A stretch of DNA of 64,000 nt from NCBI GenBank assembly GCA_028871195.1, contig JAGWNT010000004.1, positions 1-64,000 of the forward strand, in the 5' to 3' direction. Of the stretch, positions 8,806 through 19,362 are shown piece by piece. This stretch comes from REEB85 sp018971455 (lineage in GTDB: Bacteria; Pseudomonadota; Alphaproteobacteria; Acetobacterales; Acetobacteraceae). Position 1 is the first letter of the stretch. Every line of letters starts with the position of its first letter. Made by a program: the position numbers and the translations under genes. The notes beneath the pieces are model-generated. The model did not search any database. It was not told where the DNA came from and was given only the letters and a program-made list of their open reading frames with translations.

Positions 8806-9807
8806 ATGACCCCGCCCCGGTTGCGGATCGGCGTTGCGGGGGCGGGCCATTTCGGCCGCTTCCACGCCCTGAAGATCGCCGCCTCGCCGCGCGCCATGCT
8901 GGCCGGCATCCACGACCCCGACGAGGCCCGCGCGGCCGCCCTGGCGGCCGAGACGGGCAGCGTGGCGCGGGGCTGGCAGGACTTGCTCGGGTCCTGCGAC
9001 GCAGTGGTGATCGCCGCCCCGGCCGAGGCGCATTTCGTGCTGGCCGCGGCGGCCCTGCGGGCGGGGCGGCATGTGCTGGTGGAGAAGCCGATCGCCGCCA
9101 CCCTGGCCGAGGCGGACGCGCTGGACGCCCTGGCGCGGGCGGCGGGGCTGGTGCTGCAGGTCGGTCATCTGCTGCGCTATTCGGCGGAGCACGCGGCGAT
9201 CAGCGCGCGGCTGCACCGGCCAGTCTATATCGAATGCGTGCGCATCGCCCCGTTCAAGCCGCGGGGCACCGATGTGTCGGTCATTCTCGACCTGATGATC
9301 CATGATCTCGACCTCGTGCTGTCGCTGGTGGACAGCCCGATCGCCGCCGTCGAGGCGGTGGGCGCGCCGGTGACCAGCATGCATGAGGACATCGCCAATG
9401 CGCGCATCCGCTTCGCCAATGGCTGCGTCGCCGCCATCACCGCCAGCCGCATCTCGCTCAAGACCGAGCGGCGGATGCGGCTGTTCAGCCAGGAGGGCTA
9501 CATCTCGGTGGATTTCGGCGCACGCAGGCTGATGATGATCGGCCGCGAGCGCGGCGTTCCGGTGCCCGGGCTGGAGGGGGCACGGATGGAGGAGGTGGGC
9601 TGGACCGAGCACGACATGCTGGAGGCCGAACATGCCGCCTTCGCCGCCGCCATCCTCGATGGCGCGCCGGTGCTGGTGGATGCCGCGGCCGGGCGGCGTG
9701 CGCTGGCGGCGGCCATCGCCATCACCGAGAGCATGCGCCTCGCGCGCGCCCAGGCGGTGCAGTCCGGCCTGATCGCGCCGATGGCCTCAGGCGGCAACGC
9801 CGACTGA
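8806..9807 (+). CDS. Gfo/Idh/MocA family NAD(P)-dependent oxidoreductase
   Basis: A 333-residue dehydrogenase for a sugar, inositol or related polyol; the substrate is unknown. The N-terminal Rossmann fold has GVAGAGHFGRFHALKI. VLVEKPIAATLAEADAL carries the conserved EKP, and the C-terminal substrate domain has the conserved DLMIHDLDL segment with a candidate catalytic His. It is divergent from secD. Its 3' end overlaps the convergent Ldh-type gene by 21 bases. The nearby sugar transporter suggests a shared carbohydrate pathway, which is inference. Confidence 0.9.
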   Translation: MTPPRLRIGVAGAGHFGRFHALKIAASPRAMLAGIHDPDEARAAALAAETGSVARGWQDLLGSCDAVVIAAPAEAHFVLAAAALRAGRHVLVEKPIAATLAEADALDALARAAGLVLQVGHLLRYSAEHAAISARLHRPVYIECVRIAPFKPRGTDVSVILDLMIHDLDLVLSLVDSPIAAVEAVGAPVTSMHEDIANARIRFANGCVAAITASRISLKTERRMRLFSQEGYISVDFGARRLMMIGRERGVPVPGLEGARMEEVGWTEHDMLEAEHAAFAAAILDGAPVLVDAAAGRRALAAAIAITESMRLARAQAVQSGLIAPMASGGNAD

Positions 9808-10875
9808 GCGGGCGGCGGCGAGCAGGCTGTCCCAGGTCTCGCGCTGCAGGGGCACGCCCTCGGCCAGGCGCCGGGTGCGGGTGCGCGCCTCGACCTCGCC
9901 GGGCACCAGCACCTCCTCGCCGGGGCGGGCCGGGCGGGAGGATTTGACGTAATCGGCAAAGGCGCGGGCCTGGGCCACGAAATCCCCGGCGCCGAAATGG
10001 GCGGGGTCGAGATAGATCGAGACCATGCCGTTGCTGATGGTGCCGCGGCGGGTTTCGGGCACCGGCCCGGACGTGCCGCCACCGGTGAGCACGCCGGCCA
10101 GGATGTCGCACATGAAGGCCAGGCCCGAGCCCTTGTGTTCGCCGAAGGCGCGGATGGCGCCGCGCCCGCTGCGCGGCTCGCGCGGGCCGTCCGGGGTGAG
10201 CGGGCCGTAGAGGGTCGCGGGGTCGGTGGACAGCGCGCCATCGGGCGTGATCAGCGCGCCCTCGGGCAGCTTCTTGCCGCCGCGCGAGGCGACCAGCACC
10301 TTGCCCTCGGCAACCAGCGAGGTCGCGAAATCGAGCAGCAGCGGGGCCGCGCCGCCCGGCGAGGGGATCCCCACGCAGAACGGGTTGGTGGAGAAGCGCC
10401 GGTCCACGCCGCCGAAGGGGGCGACCAGCTCGCCATTCTCGACGTTGACGAAATGGATCGACACCAGGCCCGCCTCGGCGGCGCGCTCGCCCCAGTCGCC
10501 GATGCGCCCGATATGGCCGGATTTGCGCAGCGCGATCACCGCCATGCCGGCGTCCCGGGCCTTGGCGATGCCGAGATCGACCGCCTGCGGGCCGACGGTC
10601 TGGCCGAAGCCGTAGCCGCCATCGACCAGCGCGTGGGTGGGGGATTCGCGCAGAATGGCGATGGTCTGCCCGCGCACCACCTTGCCGTCGGCGAGGTACT
10701 GCACGTAGCGCGGGGTGCGGATCACGCCGTGGCTGTCATGCCCGGTGAGGTTGGCGGAGACCAGATGCCAGGCGATGCGCGCGGCCTCGATCTCGTCGCA
10801 GGCGGCGCCCACGAAGATGCGCGCCACCAGGGCGCGCAGCGCCTCGGCGGCGATGACGTGATCAGTGGCTGCCAA
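9787..10875 (-). CDS. Ldh family oxidoreductase (malate/L-lactate/ureidoglycolate type)
   Basis: A 362-residue NAD(P)-dependent 2-hydroxyacid dehydrogenase of the Ldh_2 fold, unrelated to classical lactate dehydrogenase. The family hallmark LTGHDSHGVIRTPRYVQYL is at the N-terminus with its active-site His. The cofactor region GYGFGQTVGPQAVDLGI and the later RGAIRAFGEHKGSGLAFMCD also fit. It lies 62 bases downstream of the sugar ABC ATPase gene in the same direction, so it is probably the last gene of that operon. The substrate could be a sugar acid or 2-hydroxyacid. Confidence 0.9.
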   Translation of the reverse strand: MAATDHVIAAEALRALVARIFVGAACDEIEAARIAWHLVSANLTGHDSHGVIRTPRYVQYLADGKVVRGQTIAILRESPTHALVDGGYGFGQTVGPQAVDLGIAKARDAGMAVIALRKSGHIGRIGDWGERAAEAGLVSIHFVNVENGELVAPFGGVDRRFSTNPFCVGIPSPGGAAPLLLDFATSLVAEGKVLVASRGGKKLPEGALITPDGALSTDPATLYGPLTPDGPREPRSGRGAIRAFGEHKGSGLAFMCDILAGVLTGGGTSGPVPETRRGTISNGMVSIYLDPAHFGAGDFVAQARAFADYVKSSRPARPGEEVLVPGEVEARTRTRRLAEGVPLQRETWDSLLAAARSVGVAA

Positions 10876-10937
10876 GATGCCGCTCCCGCTTCAGACCTGC
10901 CGCGATGCCGATCAGCCCCGCCTTAGACGGCCTCGTC

Positions 10938-12035
<1,098 letters not shown>

Positions 12036-12042
12036 GCTTGTC

Positions 12043-12942
12043 CTATCCCTTGGTTGCGCCGGCGGTCAGGCCGGCGATGTAGTAGTCCATGAGGAACGCG
12101 TAGATCAGAATCGGCGGCGCGGCGGCCATCACGCAGCCGGCCATGATCTTGCCCCATTCGAACACGTCGCCGCGAATGAGGTCGCTGATGATGCCGACGG
12201 TGAGGACCATCTGGCTGCTGGTATAGAGATAGGCCAGCGGATAGAGGAAGGCCCCCCAGCTGACGGTGAAGGCGAAGATGGTTGCCGCGATGATGCCCGG
12301 CATGGCGACCGGAATGAAGATCTTCAGCAGCATCTGGAGGTAGCCGGCGCCGTCGATGAGGGCCGCCTCGTCGAGCTCCTTCGGGATCGAGGCGAAGTAG
12401 CCGATCATGATCCAGGTGCAGAACGGCACCGCGAGTGTCGGATAGAGCAGGACCAGCGCCCAGGTGTTGTTGATCAGCCCGAGCTTGCCGATGATCTGGA
12501 ACAGCGGAATGAACAGCAGCGAGGCCGGGATGAGGTAGGTGAGGAACACCCCGGTGGCCAGCGTCTGGCTGCCCCAGAAGCCCATCCGCGCGAGGCTGAA
12601 GGCGGCGAGCACCGAGATCACCATCGAGACCGCGACGACGGCCAAGGTGACCATCACCGAGTTGATGAAGAAATGCTCGAAGTTCTTGTCCTTGATCAGG
12701 AAAATGTAGTTGGACAGGGTGGGGTGATGGACCAGCCAGGGGCTGCCGACCTGTGCCGAGATCTCGGCCGAGGTCTTGAAGCTGGTCACCACCATGTAAA
12801 AAGGCGGGATCAGGAACATGAACACGAACACCGCCAGCGCCGCGTAGCTGCCGTAGAGCGCCCACATGCGTTGGCGATGCAGGCTGGTGCGCCGGTGGCC
12901 GGCCCGTGCCAGGCCGTCGGCGGTGGCTTGCGCGCCGCTCAT
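12043..12942 (-). CDS. Sugar ABC transporter permease (MalG/UgpE type)
   Basis: A 299-residue inner-membrane permease with six predicted helices. The EAA loop that contacts the ATPase reads KELDEAALIDGAGYLQMLLKI. Its start overlaps the stop of the preceding permease by four bases (ATGA), indicating translational coupling. The first helix follows an Arg/His-rich cytoplasmic N-terminus. Substrate class is inferred only from family resemblance to carbohydrate uptake permeases. Confidence 0.94.
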   Translation of the reverse strand: MSGAQATADGLARAGHRRTSLHRQRMWALYGSYAALAVFVFMFLIPPFYMVVTSFKTSAEISAQVGSPWLVHHPTLSNYIFLIKDKNFEHFFINSVMVTLAVVAVSMVISVLAAFSLARMGFWGSQTLATGVFLTYLIPASLLFIPLFQIIGKLGLINNTWALVLLYPTLAVPFCTWIMIGYFASIPKELDEAALIDGAGYLQMLLKIFIPVAMPGIIAATIFAFTVSWGAFLYPLAYLYTSSQMVLTVGIISDLIRGDVFEWGKIMAGCVMAAAPPILIYAFLMDYYIAGLTAGATKG

Positions 12943-13889
12943 GCCGCGATCTCCTTGCTGCGCCGTGTGACGCCGCGCAGCACGAAGAAGGCGGCGACGG
13001 CGAGGATGGGGAACATGAACAGGCTGACCGAGGCGCCGAGCGGAATGTCACCGGACTGGATGCCCACGGTGAAGGCGTAGGTGGCGAAGACATGCGTCAT
13101 GTCCTCGGGCCCGCCGGCGGTGAGGATGCGCACGATGTCGAAATCGGCGAAGGTCACGATCAGGCTGAACAGGACGGTGATGGAGATGATGTTGCGCATC
13201 ATCGGCAGCGTCACCAGCATCAGCTTCTGGCGCGCATTGGCGCCGTCGATCGCCGCCGCCTCGTAGAGCTGCTCGGGCACGGATTTGAGGGCGGCGAGAT
13301 ACATGATCATGAAGAACGGCGTGCCGTACCACACATTCACCGCGATCATGCAGAAGCGCGCCACCCAGCCGGTGCCCAGCCAGGCGATGGAATGGAATCC
13401 GAACTGGTTCAGCACCCAGTTGAAGGCCGAGTAGGACGGGTCGAACAGCCACCACCAGCCGAGGCAGGACAGGGCGAGCGGGATCACCCACGGCACCAGC
13501 AGCAGGCCGCGCCAGAGGCGCTGATGCGTGCTGGGGATGTTGTGCATGAGGTGGGCGAGGATGAAGCCGATCAGCGCCTTGAGGATGACCGAGGTGACGG
13601 CGAAGAGCGTGCTCTGGAACACCACCAGCTGGAAGGTGTTGCGCTTGAGCAGGAAGGCGAAATTGCCCAGCCCGACGAAGGTGGTCATCTTCTTGTTCAG
13701 CATCGCGAGCCACAGCGCGTAGAAGGCCGGATAGACCACGAGCGTGGCGATCAGCAGGATCAGCGGCAGGCACATGAGGAAGCCGATGGTCGAGCGCCGG
13801 CGCGTGAAGCGCTGCATGGCGCTGGCACGACCGGACGAGGGGCCGAGTCCTCCTGGGGTGGCGGCCATCGCCATCGTGCCGTCAGCCAT
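12939..13889 (-). CDS. Sugar ABC transporter permease (MalF/UgpA type)
   Basis: The 316-residue partner permease. It has an N-terminal cytoplasmic stretch, six hydrophobic segments and the EAA loop PEQLYEAAAIDGANARQKLM. The first helix is FLMCLPLILLIATLVVYPAF. A stem-loop at 13949-13978 separates it from the binding-protein gene upstream, which could lower its expression relative to the binding protein. The pairing of this permease with the MalG-like one is typical of CUT1 carbohydrate transporters. Confidence 0.94.
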   Translation of the reverse strand: MADGTMAMAATPGGLGPSSGRASAMQRFTRRRSTIGFLMCLPLILLIATLVVYPAFYALWLAMLNKKMTTFVGLGNFAFLLKRNTFQLVVFQSTLFAVTSVILKALIGFILAHLMHNIPSTHQRLWRGLLLVPWVIPLALSCLGWWWLFDPSYSAFNWVLNQFGFHSIAWLGTGWVARFCMIAVNVWYGTPFFMIMYLAALKSVPEQLYEAAAIDGANARQKLMLVTLPMMRNIISITVLFSLIVTFADFDIVRILTAGGPEDMTHVFATYAFTVGIQSGDIPLGASVSLFMFPILAVAAFFVLRGVTRRSKEIAA

Positions 13890-13948
13890 TCTGTTCTCCC
13901 TGCATTCTCAACTGCCCCCTCTCGTTCATCGGCGGGGGATGGTCCGGT

Positions 13949-13978
13949 CGGGAGGGAAGGGGGCTCCCCTCCCTCCCG
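13949..13978 (-). promoter_or_regulatory. Intercistronic stem-loop after the sugar-binding protein gene
   Basis: CGGGAGGGAAGGGG and CCCCTCCCTCCCG form a long GC stem with one bulged A and a GCT loop, starting 7 bases after the binding-protein stop. There is no T-run on the minus strand, so it is not a full terminator. Stems in this place are known (for example malE-malF) to protect the upstream mRNA and make binding protein outnumber permease. That role here is inferred. Confidence 0.7.
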
Positions 13979-13984
13979 TTCGGC

Positions 13985-15322
13985 TCAGCGCATGAAGCCT
14001 TCCAGCTCGTTGTTCGCCCAGGCGATCACCTGGTCGGGAGTCTGGCCGCTCCGCAGTTTGGCGAACATCGTCGAGTGGAGGCCCTGGTTGTAGGCCTGCA
14101 CCGCGATATCGGCCGGCGCCGGCGCCATCGCCACGTGCGGCGTGACGTTGTGCCAGGCGCGCGTCGGGTAGTTGTAGACGGTGCCCTTCGGCGGACCGAC
14201 TTCTTCCCACACCTTGAAGTCGAGCATGGTCTGGAAGGGCGGCATGTCATAGCCGTCCACCGCCGTGCACCGCGCCTCGACCTGCTCGCGCTGGCAGAGG
14301 TAGGTGATCAGTTCCTTCGCGGCCGACTTGTTCTTGCTGAAGTTCCAGGTGCCCCAGAAATACGGCAGGTAGGGCATGAACCGGCCGGCCTTGCCGGACG
14401 GCGCGCTGAAGGTCCAGCAATCCTTGGCCACGTCCGGCGCATCGCGCTTGGCGACCGCCCAGGCCGAGGGTGGGTTGAAGATGAGCGCGCTCTTGCCCGA
14501 GATCAGCGCGCGGTTGTTGGACGCGTCATCGTAGCTCACGCAGTCGTCAGGCAGGAACTTGACCAGCTTCTGGCCGTATTCGAGCACGGCCCGCACGGCG
14601 TCGGACTTCACCTGGATCTTGCCGTTCACGTCGACCAGCTCGGCGCCGAAGGAGGTGAACATGCCGCCGATGCAGTCTTCCGAATCGGTGGTCTGCCCGA
14701 GGCCGAGACCGAACGGCTTGCCGGCCTTGTGGCAGGCCTCGGCCGCCTTGAGGAAGGTGTCCCATGTCCAGGTATCCGACAGCGCGGTGTGCCCCGGCTT
14801 GTCGGGATACATCGCCACCACATCGACGCCGGCTTCCTTGAGGATGCTGATGCGCCCGCAGGGGCCCTTATTCTGCGTGCCCGAGCTCGACGGCACGGCG
14901 AGCCACTTGCCCTTGATCTTGGCGAGATAGTCGCACACCGGATTGACCGGGCCGTACTGCCCGATCAGATGGCCCATCACATCGTCCATCGGCTCGAGCA
15001 GATCGGCGTGGTTGTGCACTTCCCAGGTCGGGAAGGCCTGGATGTCGTGGCCGGTCTTGGCCTGCGCCTCGGCGGCGATGGTGAGCAGGTTCTTGTTGCC
15101 GACCGAGGTGATGAAGTCGGCCTGGACTTCGACCATGTTCTTCTTGGCGAATTCCTCGACCTGCTTCTTCATCACGCCGTTGCCGGCGGGCACCCAGTGG
15201 TCCCAGAAGCCGACGGACACCTTGCCCGCGGCGCCGGCCGTGCGGATATGCACCAGCGGCAGCGCGGCGGCGGCCACGCCCATCTTGAGCGCCTTGCGGC
15301 GCGAAATACCTTGCTTCGGCAT
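13985..15322 (-). CDS. Sugar ABC transporter substrate-binding protein
   Basis: A 445-residue family 1 extracellular binding protein that captures ligand in the periplasm. The N-terminus carries a twin-arginine-like signal (SRRKALKMGVAAAALPL, cleavage near TAGAA). The mature part begins KVSVGFWDHWVP and contains the NKSAAKELITYLCQREQ segment common near the end of such proteins. It is the first gene of the transporter operon. The 183 bases upstream, up to pcaB, should hold the promoter. Its ligand is not evident. Confidence 0.93.
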   Translation of the reverse strand: MPKQGISRRKALKMGVAAAALPLVHIRTAGAAGKVSVGFWDHWVPAGNGVMKKQVEEFAKKNMVEVQADFITSVGNKNLLTIAAEAQAKTGHDIQAFPTWEVHNHADLLEPMDDVMGHLIGQYGPVNPVCDYLAKIKGKWLAVPSSSGTQNKGPCGRISILKEAGVDVVAMYPDKPGHTALSDTWTWDTFLKAAEACHKAGKPFGLGLGQTTDSEDCIGGMFTSFGAELVDVNGKIQVKSDAVRAVLEYGQKLVKFLPDDCVSYDDASNNRALISGKSALIFNPPSAWAVAKRDAPDVAKDCWTFSAPSGKAGRFMPYLPYFWGTWNFSKNKSAAKELITYLCQREQVEARCTAVDGYDMPPFQTMLDFKVWEEVGPPKGTVYNYPTRAWHNVTPHVAMAPAPADIAVQAYNQGLHSTMFAKLRSGQTPDQVIAWANNELEGFMR

Positions 15323-15505
15323 GCGTTCGATCCTCCCCTTAGGTATTGCGTGGTCCTCAAGACGGACCGAAATTTTCCGGACATTGCGGGCTTTGCCCGC
15401 TGTTATGCGTTACCAGCATAGGCACAAGCCGCTGGTGTACGCAACGCAGCGTCGCGTCTTGCGCGCGATTTGTTTGGCGCCGTCGCGGCCCTCGGCGCGC
15501 GGTTG

Positions 15506-16855
15506 TTACGCCCCGGGTACGAGCGCCAGGACGCGGCCGATGAAGGCGGGCGTGGCGCCGAGATAGGCCGCCGGGTCGGTGAGCCGGGCGATGGCGGCGG
15601 GGTCCATGCGGGCGCTGATGTCGGGATCGACCGCCAGGGCCGCGGCCAGCGAAATGCGGCCGGCCAGCGCGCGGTCGCAGGCATGCTTGACGGCATGGTG
15701 CGCCGCCTCGCGGCCGAGCGCCGGCGCCAGGCCCATCATCACCGCCTCGGCCATGATCAGCCCGCCCGAGGCGTCGAGGTTGGCGCGCATGCGGGCCGCG
15801 TCGATCACCAGCCCCTCGGCGATGACCCGCGCATGCTGCAACGCGCCGTGGGTCAGCACGAAGGCCTGCGGCAGGGCGAGCATCTCGGCCTGCCAGGGGC
15901 CGGTGGCGCGCTCGTGGTCCTGCGCCATCGCGCCCTGCATCAGCGGCACCAGCGCCTGCGCGGCGCGGCTGCTGGCGAGGATGTATTCGCTGGCGATCGG
16001 GTTGCGCTTCTGCGGCATGGTGGAGGACTGGCCGCGCCCGGCGACATAGGGTTCCGCGAGCTCGCCCACCTCGTTCTGCGCCATCAGGATGACGTCGGTG
16101 GCGATCTTGGACAGGCTGCCGCAGATCAGGCCGAGCAGGCCGACCGCCTCGGCGAAGCCGTCGCGGCAGACATGCCAGGGGGCGGCGGCGACGCCCAGCC
16201 CGAGCTCGGCGCCGAGCCCTTCGGCCACTGCCAGGCCCTGCGCGCCGAGCGAGGCCAGCGTGCCGGCGGCACCGCCGAACTGCACCATCTCGCAGCGCGG
16301 GCGCAGCTGGTCGAGCCGCTCCAGATGGGCGATCAGCGGTTGCAGCCAGATGGCGCATTTCAATCCGAAGGTGACGGGCAGGGCGTGTTGCAGATGGGTC
16401 CGCCCGGCCATCACCGTCTCGGCATGCGCCTCGGCCTGGGCGGCGAGGGCATGGACGATATGGAGCAGCTCGGCGCGGATCAGGGCGAGACCGCTGCGCA
16501 CCTGGAGCGCGGTGGCGCTGTCCATGATGTCCTGCGTCGTCGCACCCCAATGCGTCCAGGCCCCGGCCGCCCCCGCGGCGCGCGACAGGCCCTTGACGAC
16601 GCCGACCACCGGGTAGCCGACATTGCGCACGCTGGCCGCGAGCTCCGGCCGGTCGAGATTCTCCACCCGGGCGGCGGTGGTGATCGCCGTGGCGGCGTCG
16701 GCGGGAATGATGCCGAGCCGCGCCTGCACGCGGGCGAGGGCGGCCTCGACATCGAGCATGCACTGGAACCAGTTCTGCTCGTCGAACACCGCGCGCATCG
16801 CGTCCGAGCCATAGAGCGTGCCGAACACCGTGCTGTCGGCGGGGTTGACGGACAT
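15506..16855 (-). CDS. pcaB: 3-carboxy-cis,cis-muconate cycloisomerase
   Basis: Converts 3-carboxymuconate to 4-carboxymuconolactone in the protocatechuate branch of the beta-ketoadipate pathway. It belongs to the fumarase/aspartase superfamily, with the signature SSTMPQKRNPIASEY and the conserved MAGRTHLQHALPVTFG and AWTHWGATTQDIMDSA regions. I start it at ATG 16855 (MSVNPADSTVF), two bases after the pcaG stop; an upstream in-frame start would run back into pcaG. The protein is 449 residues, normal for the family. Last gene of the pca operon. Confidence 0.95.
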   Translation of the reverse strand: MSVNPADSTVFGTLYGSDAMRAVFDEQNWFQCMLDVEAALARVQARLGIIPADAATAITTAARVENLDRPELAASVRNVGYPVVGVVKGLSRAAGAAGAWTHWGATTQDIMDSATALQVRSGLALIRAELLHIVHALAAQAEAHAETVMAGRTHLQHALPVTFGLKCAIWLQPLIAHLERLDQLRPRCEMVQFGGAAGTLASLGAQGLAVAEGLGAELGLGVAAAPWHVCRDGFAEAVGLLGLICGSLSKIATDVILMAQNEVGELAEPYVAGRGQSSTMPQKRNPIASEYILASSRAAQALVPLMQGAMAQDHERATGPWQAEMLALPQAFVLTHGALQHARVIAEGLVIDAARMRANLDASGGLIMAEAVMMGLAPALGREAAHHAVKHACDRALAGRISLAAALAVDPDISARMDPAAIARLTDPAAYLGATPAFIGRVLALVPGA

Positions 16856-16857
16856 GC

Positions 16858-17379
16858 TCACACCTCGATGAAGACGGTTTCGTCGTTGCCCTGCAGGCGG
16901 ATATCCATCTGCCATGTCGCCAGGCCGACCGGGCGGGCGATCAAGGTGGCGCGCCGCGCCGGATCCTCGATCAGGCCGAGCAGCGGGTCGGCGGCATTGA
17001 GCGGTTCGCCCTCGAAATAGGCCCGCGTGTAGAGCCGGGTGAGAATGCCGCGGGCGAGGATGTTGATGGCCAGATGCGGCGCCTGCAGCGTGTTGCCGCG
17101 GCCGGGCACCGGCCCGGGCTTGAGTGTGATGAAGCGGAAGCGGCCATGGGCGTCGGTGGCGCAGCGGCCGAAACCGGGGAAGACGTCATCGGCCGCCGGG
17201 CTCGGCTGCCACAGCTCGATGCAACCATCGGTGACGAGCTCGCCGTCGCCGTCACGCACCGTGCCGACAAGCTCGATGCGCTCGCCGGTGGCGCCGAAGC
17301 GCGTGAGGTCGGCAAGTGCGGGGTCGTCGAGCAGGTGCCAGTACGGGCCGATGGTCTGCGCCGCGGTTGCGATGGACAT
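16858..17379 (-). CDS. pcaG: Protocatechuate 3,4-dioxygenase alpha subunit
   Basis: Forms the heteromeric intradiol dioxygenase with PcaH. The 173 residues show the intradiol fold (ATAAQTIGPYWHL, DGCIELWQPSP, FRFITLKPGPVPG, RLYTRAYFEGEPLNAADPLL). As in other alpha subunits, the full set of iron ligands seen in the beta subunit is missing. The start ATG 17379 is chosen because MSIATAAQTIGPYWH matches the family start; it lies two bases after the pcaH stop. Confidence 0.95.
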   Translation of the reverse strand: MSIATAAQTIGPYWHLLDDPALADLTRFGATGERIELVGTVRDGDGELVTDGCIELWQPSPAADDVFPGFGRCATDAHGRFRFITLKPGPVPGRGNTLQAPHLAINILARGILTRLYTRAYFEGEPLNAADPLLGLIEDPARRATLIARPVGLATWQMDIRLQGNDETVFIEV

Positions 17380-17381
17380 GT

Positions 17382-18098
17382 TCAGCCCTCCATCGGCGTG
17401 GCGTCGCGGCCGCGCAGCACCACGTCGAAGCGGTAGCCGAGGGCCCATTCGGGTTGCGTCGTGTCGAGATCGAACCGAGCGATCAGCCGCTCGCGCGCGC
17501 CGGCATCGGGCACGGCGTGGAACACCGGATCGAGCGCAAGCAGCGGGTCGCCGGGGAAATACATCTGGGTGATCAGGCGGGTGGCGAAGCCCGGGCCGAA
17601 ATAGGAGAAGTGGATGTGGTTCGGCCGCCAGGCATTGTGGTGATTGCGCCAGGGATAGGCGCCCGGCTTGATGGTGGTGAAGCGGTAGAAGCCCTCGGCA
17701 TCGGTGAAGACGCGGCCGGTGCCGGTGAAATGCGGGTCGAGCGGCGCGTCGTGCTGGTCGCGCGGGTGGTGGTAGCGCCCGGCGGCGTTGGCCTGCCAGA
17801 TCTCGACCATGGTGTGCGGCACCGGCCGCCCGTCCTCGTCGGTGATGCGGCCGCTGACGATGATGCGCTCGCCCATCGCGGCATGGCCCTTGACCATCGA
17901 GATGTCGGCGGTGGCGGGGAACTGCGCCGGCGAGAAGCGCGGGCCGGTGGTCTCGGTGACGGTGTGCGCGAAGGCGAGTGGGCGGTGCAACGGATGGCGC
18001 TTGCGGGTGCTGCCATAGGCCGGCGTGTCGTTGCTCGGCTGGCTGCCCGGAGCGGGCGCGCGGAAGCCGATGATCTCACTCCCCCGTTGGTCGGTCAT
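17382..18098 (-). CDS. pcaH: Protocatechuate 3,4-dioxygenase beta subunit
   Basis: The catalytic iron-binding subunit that opens the protocatechuate ring between its hydroxyls. The 238-residue protein has the intradiol signature region from VPHTMVEIWQANAAGRYHHP to PGAYPWRNHHNAWRPNHIHF. This supplies two Tyr (GRY, GAY) and two His (NHIHF) as expected non-heme ferric ligands. ATG 18098 overlaps the upstream pcaDC stop by four bases, so translation is coupled. It precedes pcaG by two bases. Confidence 0.96.
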   Translation of the reverse strand: MTDQRGSEIIGFRAPAPGSQPSNDTPAYGSTRKRHPLHRPLAFAHTVTETTGPRFSPAQFPATADISMVKGHAAMGERIIVSGRITDEDGRPVPHTMVEIWQANAAGRYHHPRDQHDAPLDPHFTGTGRVFTDAEGFYRFTTIKPGAYPWRNHHNAWRPNHIHFSYFGPGFATRLITQMYFPGDPLLALDPVFHAVPDAGARERLIARFDLDTTQPEWALGYRFDVVLRGRDATPMEG

Positions 18099-19258
18099 GA
18101 CGCGTCCATCTCCCTGAAGGTTTCCTTGGCGATGCGCACGGCGCTGTTGGCCGCGGGAATGCCGGCATAGGCGGCGACCTGGATCAGCAGCTCGGTGATG
18201 TCCTCGGGGGTCGCACCGGTGTTGCGGCTGGCCCGGATATGCAGCTTGAACTCCTCGTGGTGGCCGAGGGCGGCCATCAGGGCGAGGGTGAGCAGGCTGC
18301 GGGTGCGCCGGTCGAGCCCGGGGCGCGTCCACACCCCGCCCCAGGCGGTGCGGGTGATGAATTCCTGGAACGGCCGGTCGAAATCGGTGATCGCCGCGGT
18401 CGCGCGGGCGACATGGGCCTCGCCGAGCACCTGCTTGCGCACCGCCATGCCGGCGGCGAAGAAGTCGGTCACCTCCGGGGCGAGGAACTCGGCCATCGCG
18501 GCGGTGACCGCGTCCGGCTGTTCGACGGTGGGCAGGTGCGCCGCATTGGCGAGCACGTGCAGCCGGGCGCCGGGAATGGCCGCGGCCATGGCCTCGGCGC
18601 TGGCCAGCGGGGTGGCGAGGTCCTGGTCGCCGACCAGCACCAGGGTGGGCAGGCAGAGCCGCGAGGTGGCCGCGGTGAGATCGGCGGCGGCGATCGCCTC
18701 GGCTGCGCCGGCATAGCCCTCCGGGTCGGTGCGCAACAGCATGGCGCGCAGGCCGCGCGCGGGCGGCGCGTCGATGAAGCCCGGTGTCACCCAGCGCGCC
18801 ATTACGGCGTCGGCGATGGCGGCCATGCCCTGCGCCCGCACGATGGCGGCGCGCTGGTGCCAGCCCTCGGGCGGCGGCAGGGCCATGGCGGTGTCGCACA
18901 GGATGAGCGAGCGCACCCGCGCCGGCGCCTGGGCGGCGAGGGACTGGGCGAGCAGGCCGCCGATCGACAGCCCGCCGACATGCGCGCTCGCGATGCCCAG
19001 CGCGTCGAGCACGGCCAGGGCGTCGCGGGCGAGCGCCTCGATGGCGTAGGGGCCGGGGGTCGGCGTGGTCAGGCCGTGGCCGCGCACGTCCGGGCGGATG
19101 ACGCGGAAGCGGGCGGACAGGGCCTCGGCCTGCGGGTCCCACACGTGCAGGCTGGTGCCGAGCGAGTGCAGCAGCAGCAGCGGCGGCGCGCCGGGAGGGC
19201 CGTCGATCTGGACATGGATGTCGATGTCATTGGCGCGCAGAAACATTGCCGGCGTCAT
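18095..19258 (-). CDS. pcaDC: Fused 3-oxoadipate enol-lactonase / 4-carboxymuconolactone decarboxylase
   Basis: One 387-residue protein carries two steps of the protocatechuate pathway. Residues about 1-260 are an alpha/beta-hydrolase (PcaD) with nucleophile elbow GLSIGG and oxyanion region LLHSLGTSLHVWD. Residues about 265-387 are a PcaC-type decarboxylase domain (ALMAALGHHEEFKLHIRAS, GATPEDITELLIQVAAYAG). Such PcaL-type fusions are known in actinobacteria and some proteobacteria. It is the first gene of the operon. The start could also be the ATG four codons downstream (MFLRAND). No pca regulator gene is adjacent. Confidence 0.93.
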   Translation of the reverse strand: MTPAMFLRANDIDIHVQIDGPPGAPPLLLLHSLGTSLHVWDPQAEALSARFRVIRPDVRGHGLTTPTPGPYAIEALARDALAVLDALGIASAHVGGLSIGGLLAQSLAAQAPARVRSLILCDTAMALPPPEGWHQRAAIVRAQGMAAIADAVMARWVTPGFIDAPPARGLRAMLLRTDPEGYAGAAEAIAAADLTAATSRLCLPTLVLVGDQDLATPLASAEAMAAAIPGARLHVLANAAHLPTVEQPDAVTAAMAEFLAPEVTDFFAAGMAVRKQVLGEAHVARATAAITDFDRPFQEFITRTAWGGVWTRPGLDRRTRSLLTLALMAALGHHEEFKLHIRASRNTGATPEDITELLIQVAAYAGIPAANSAVRIAKETFREMDAS

Positions 19259-19336
19259 CCTCGGTTTGCAGCATTATGGCGCATAACCGCGGGCCCGTCA
19301 CATGGCTGCGCGGCCGGTTCGGGGCGATTGGCGGGG

Positions 19337-19362
19337 TCAGCGGGTGGGCTCAGCGGGCGGGC

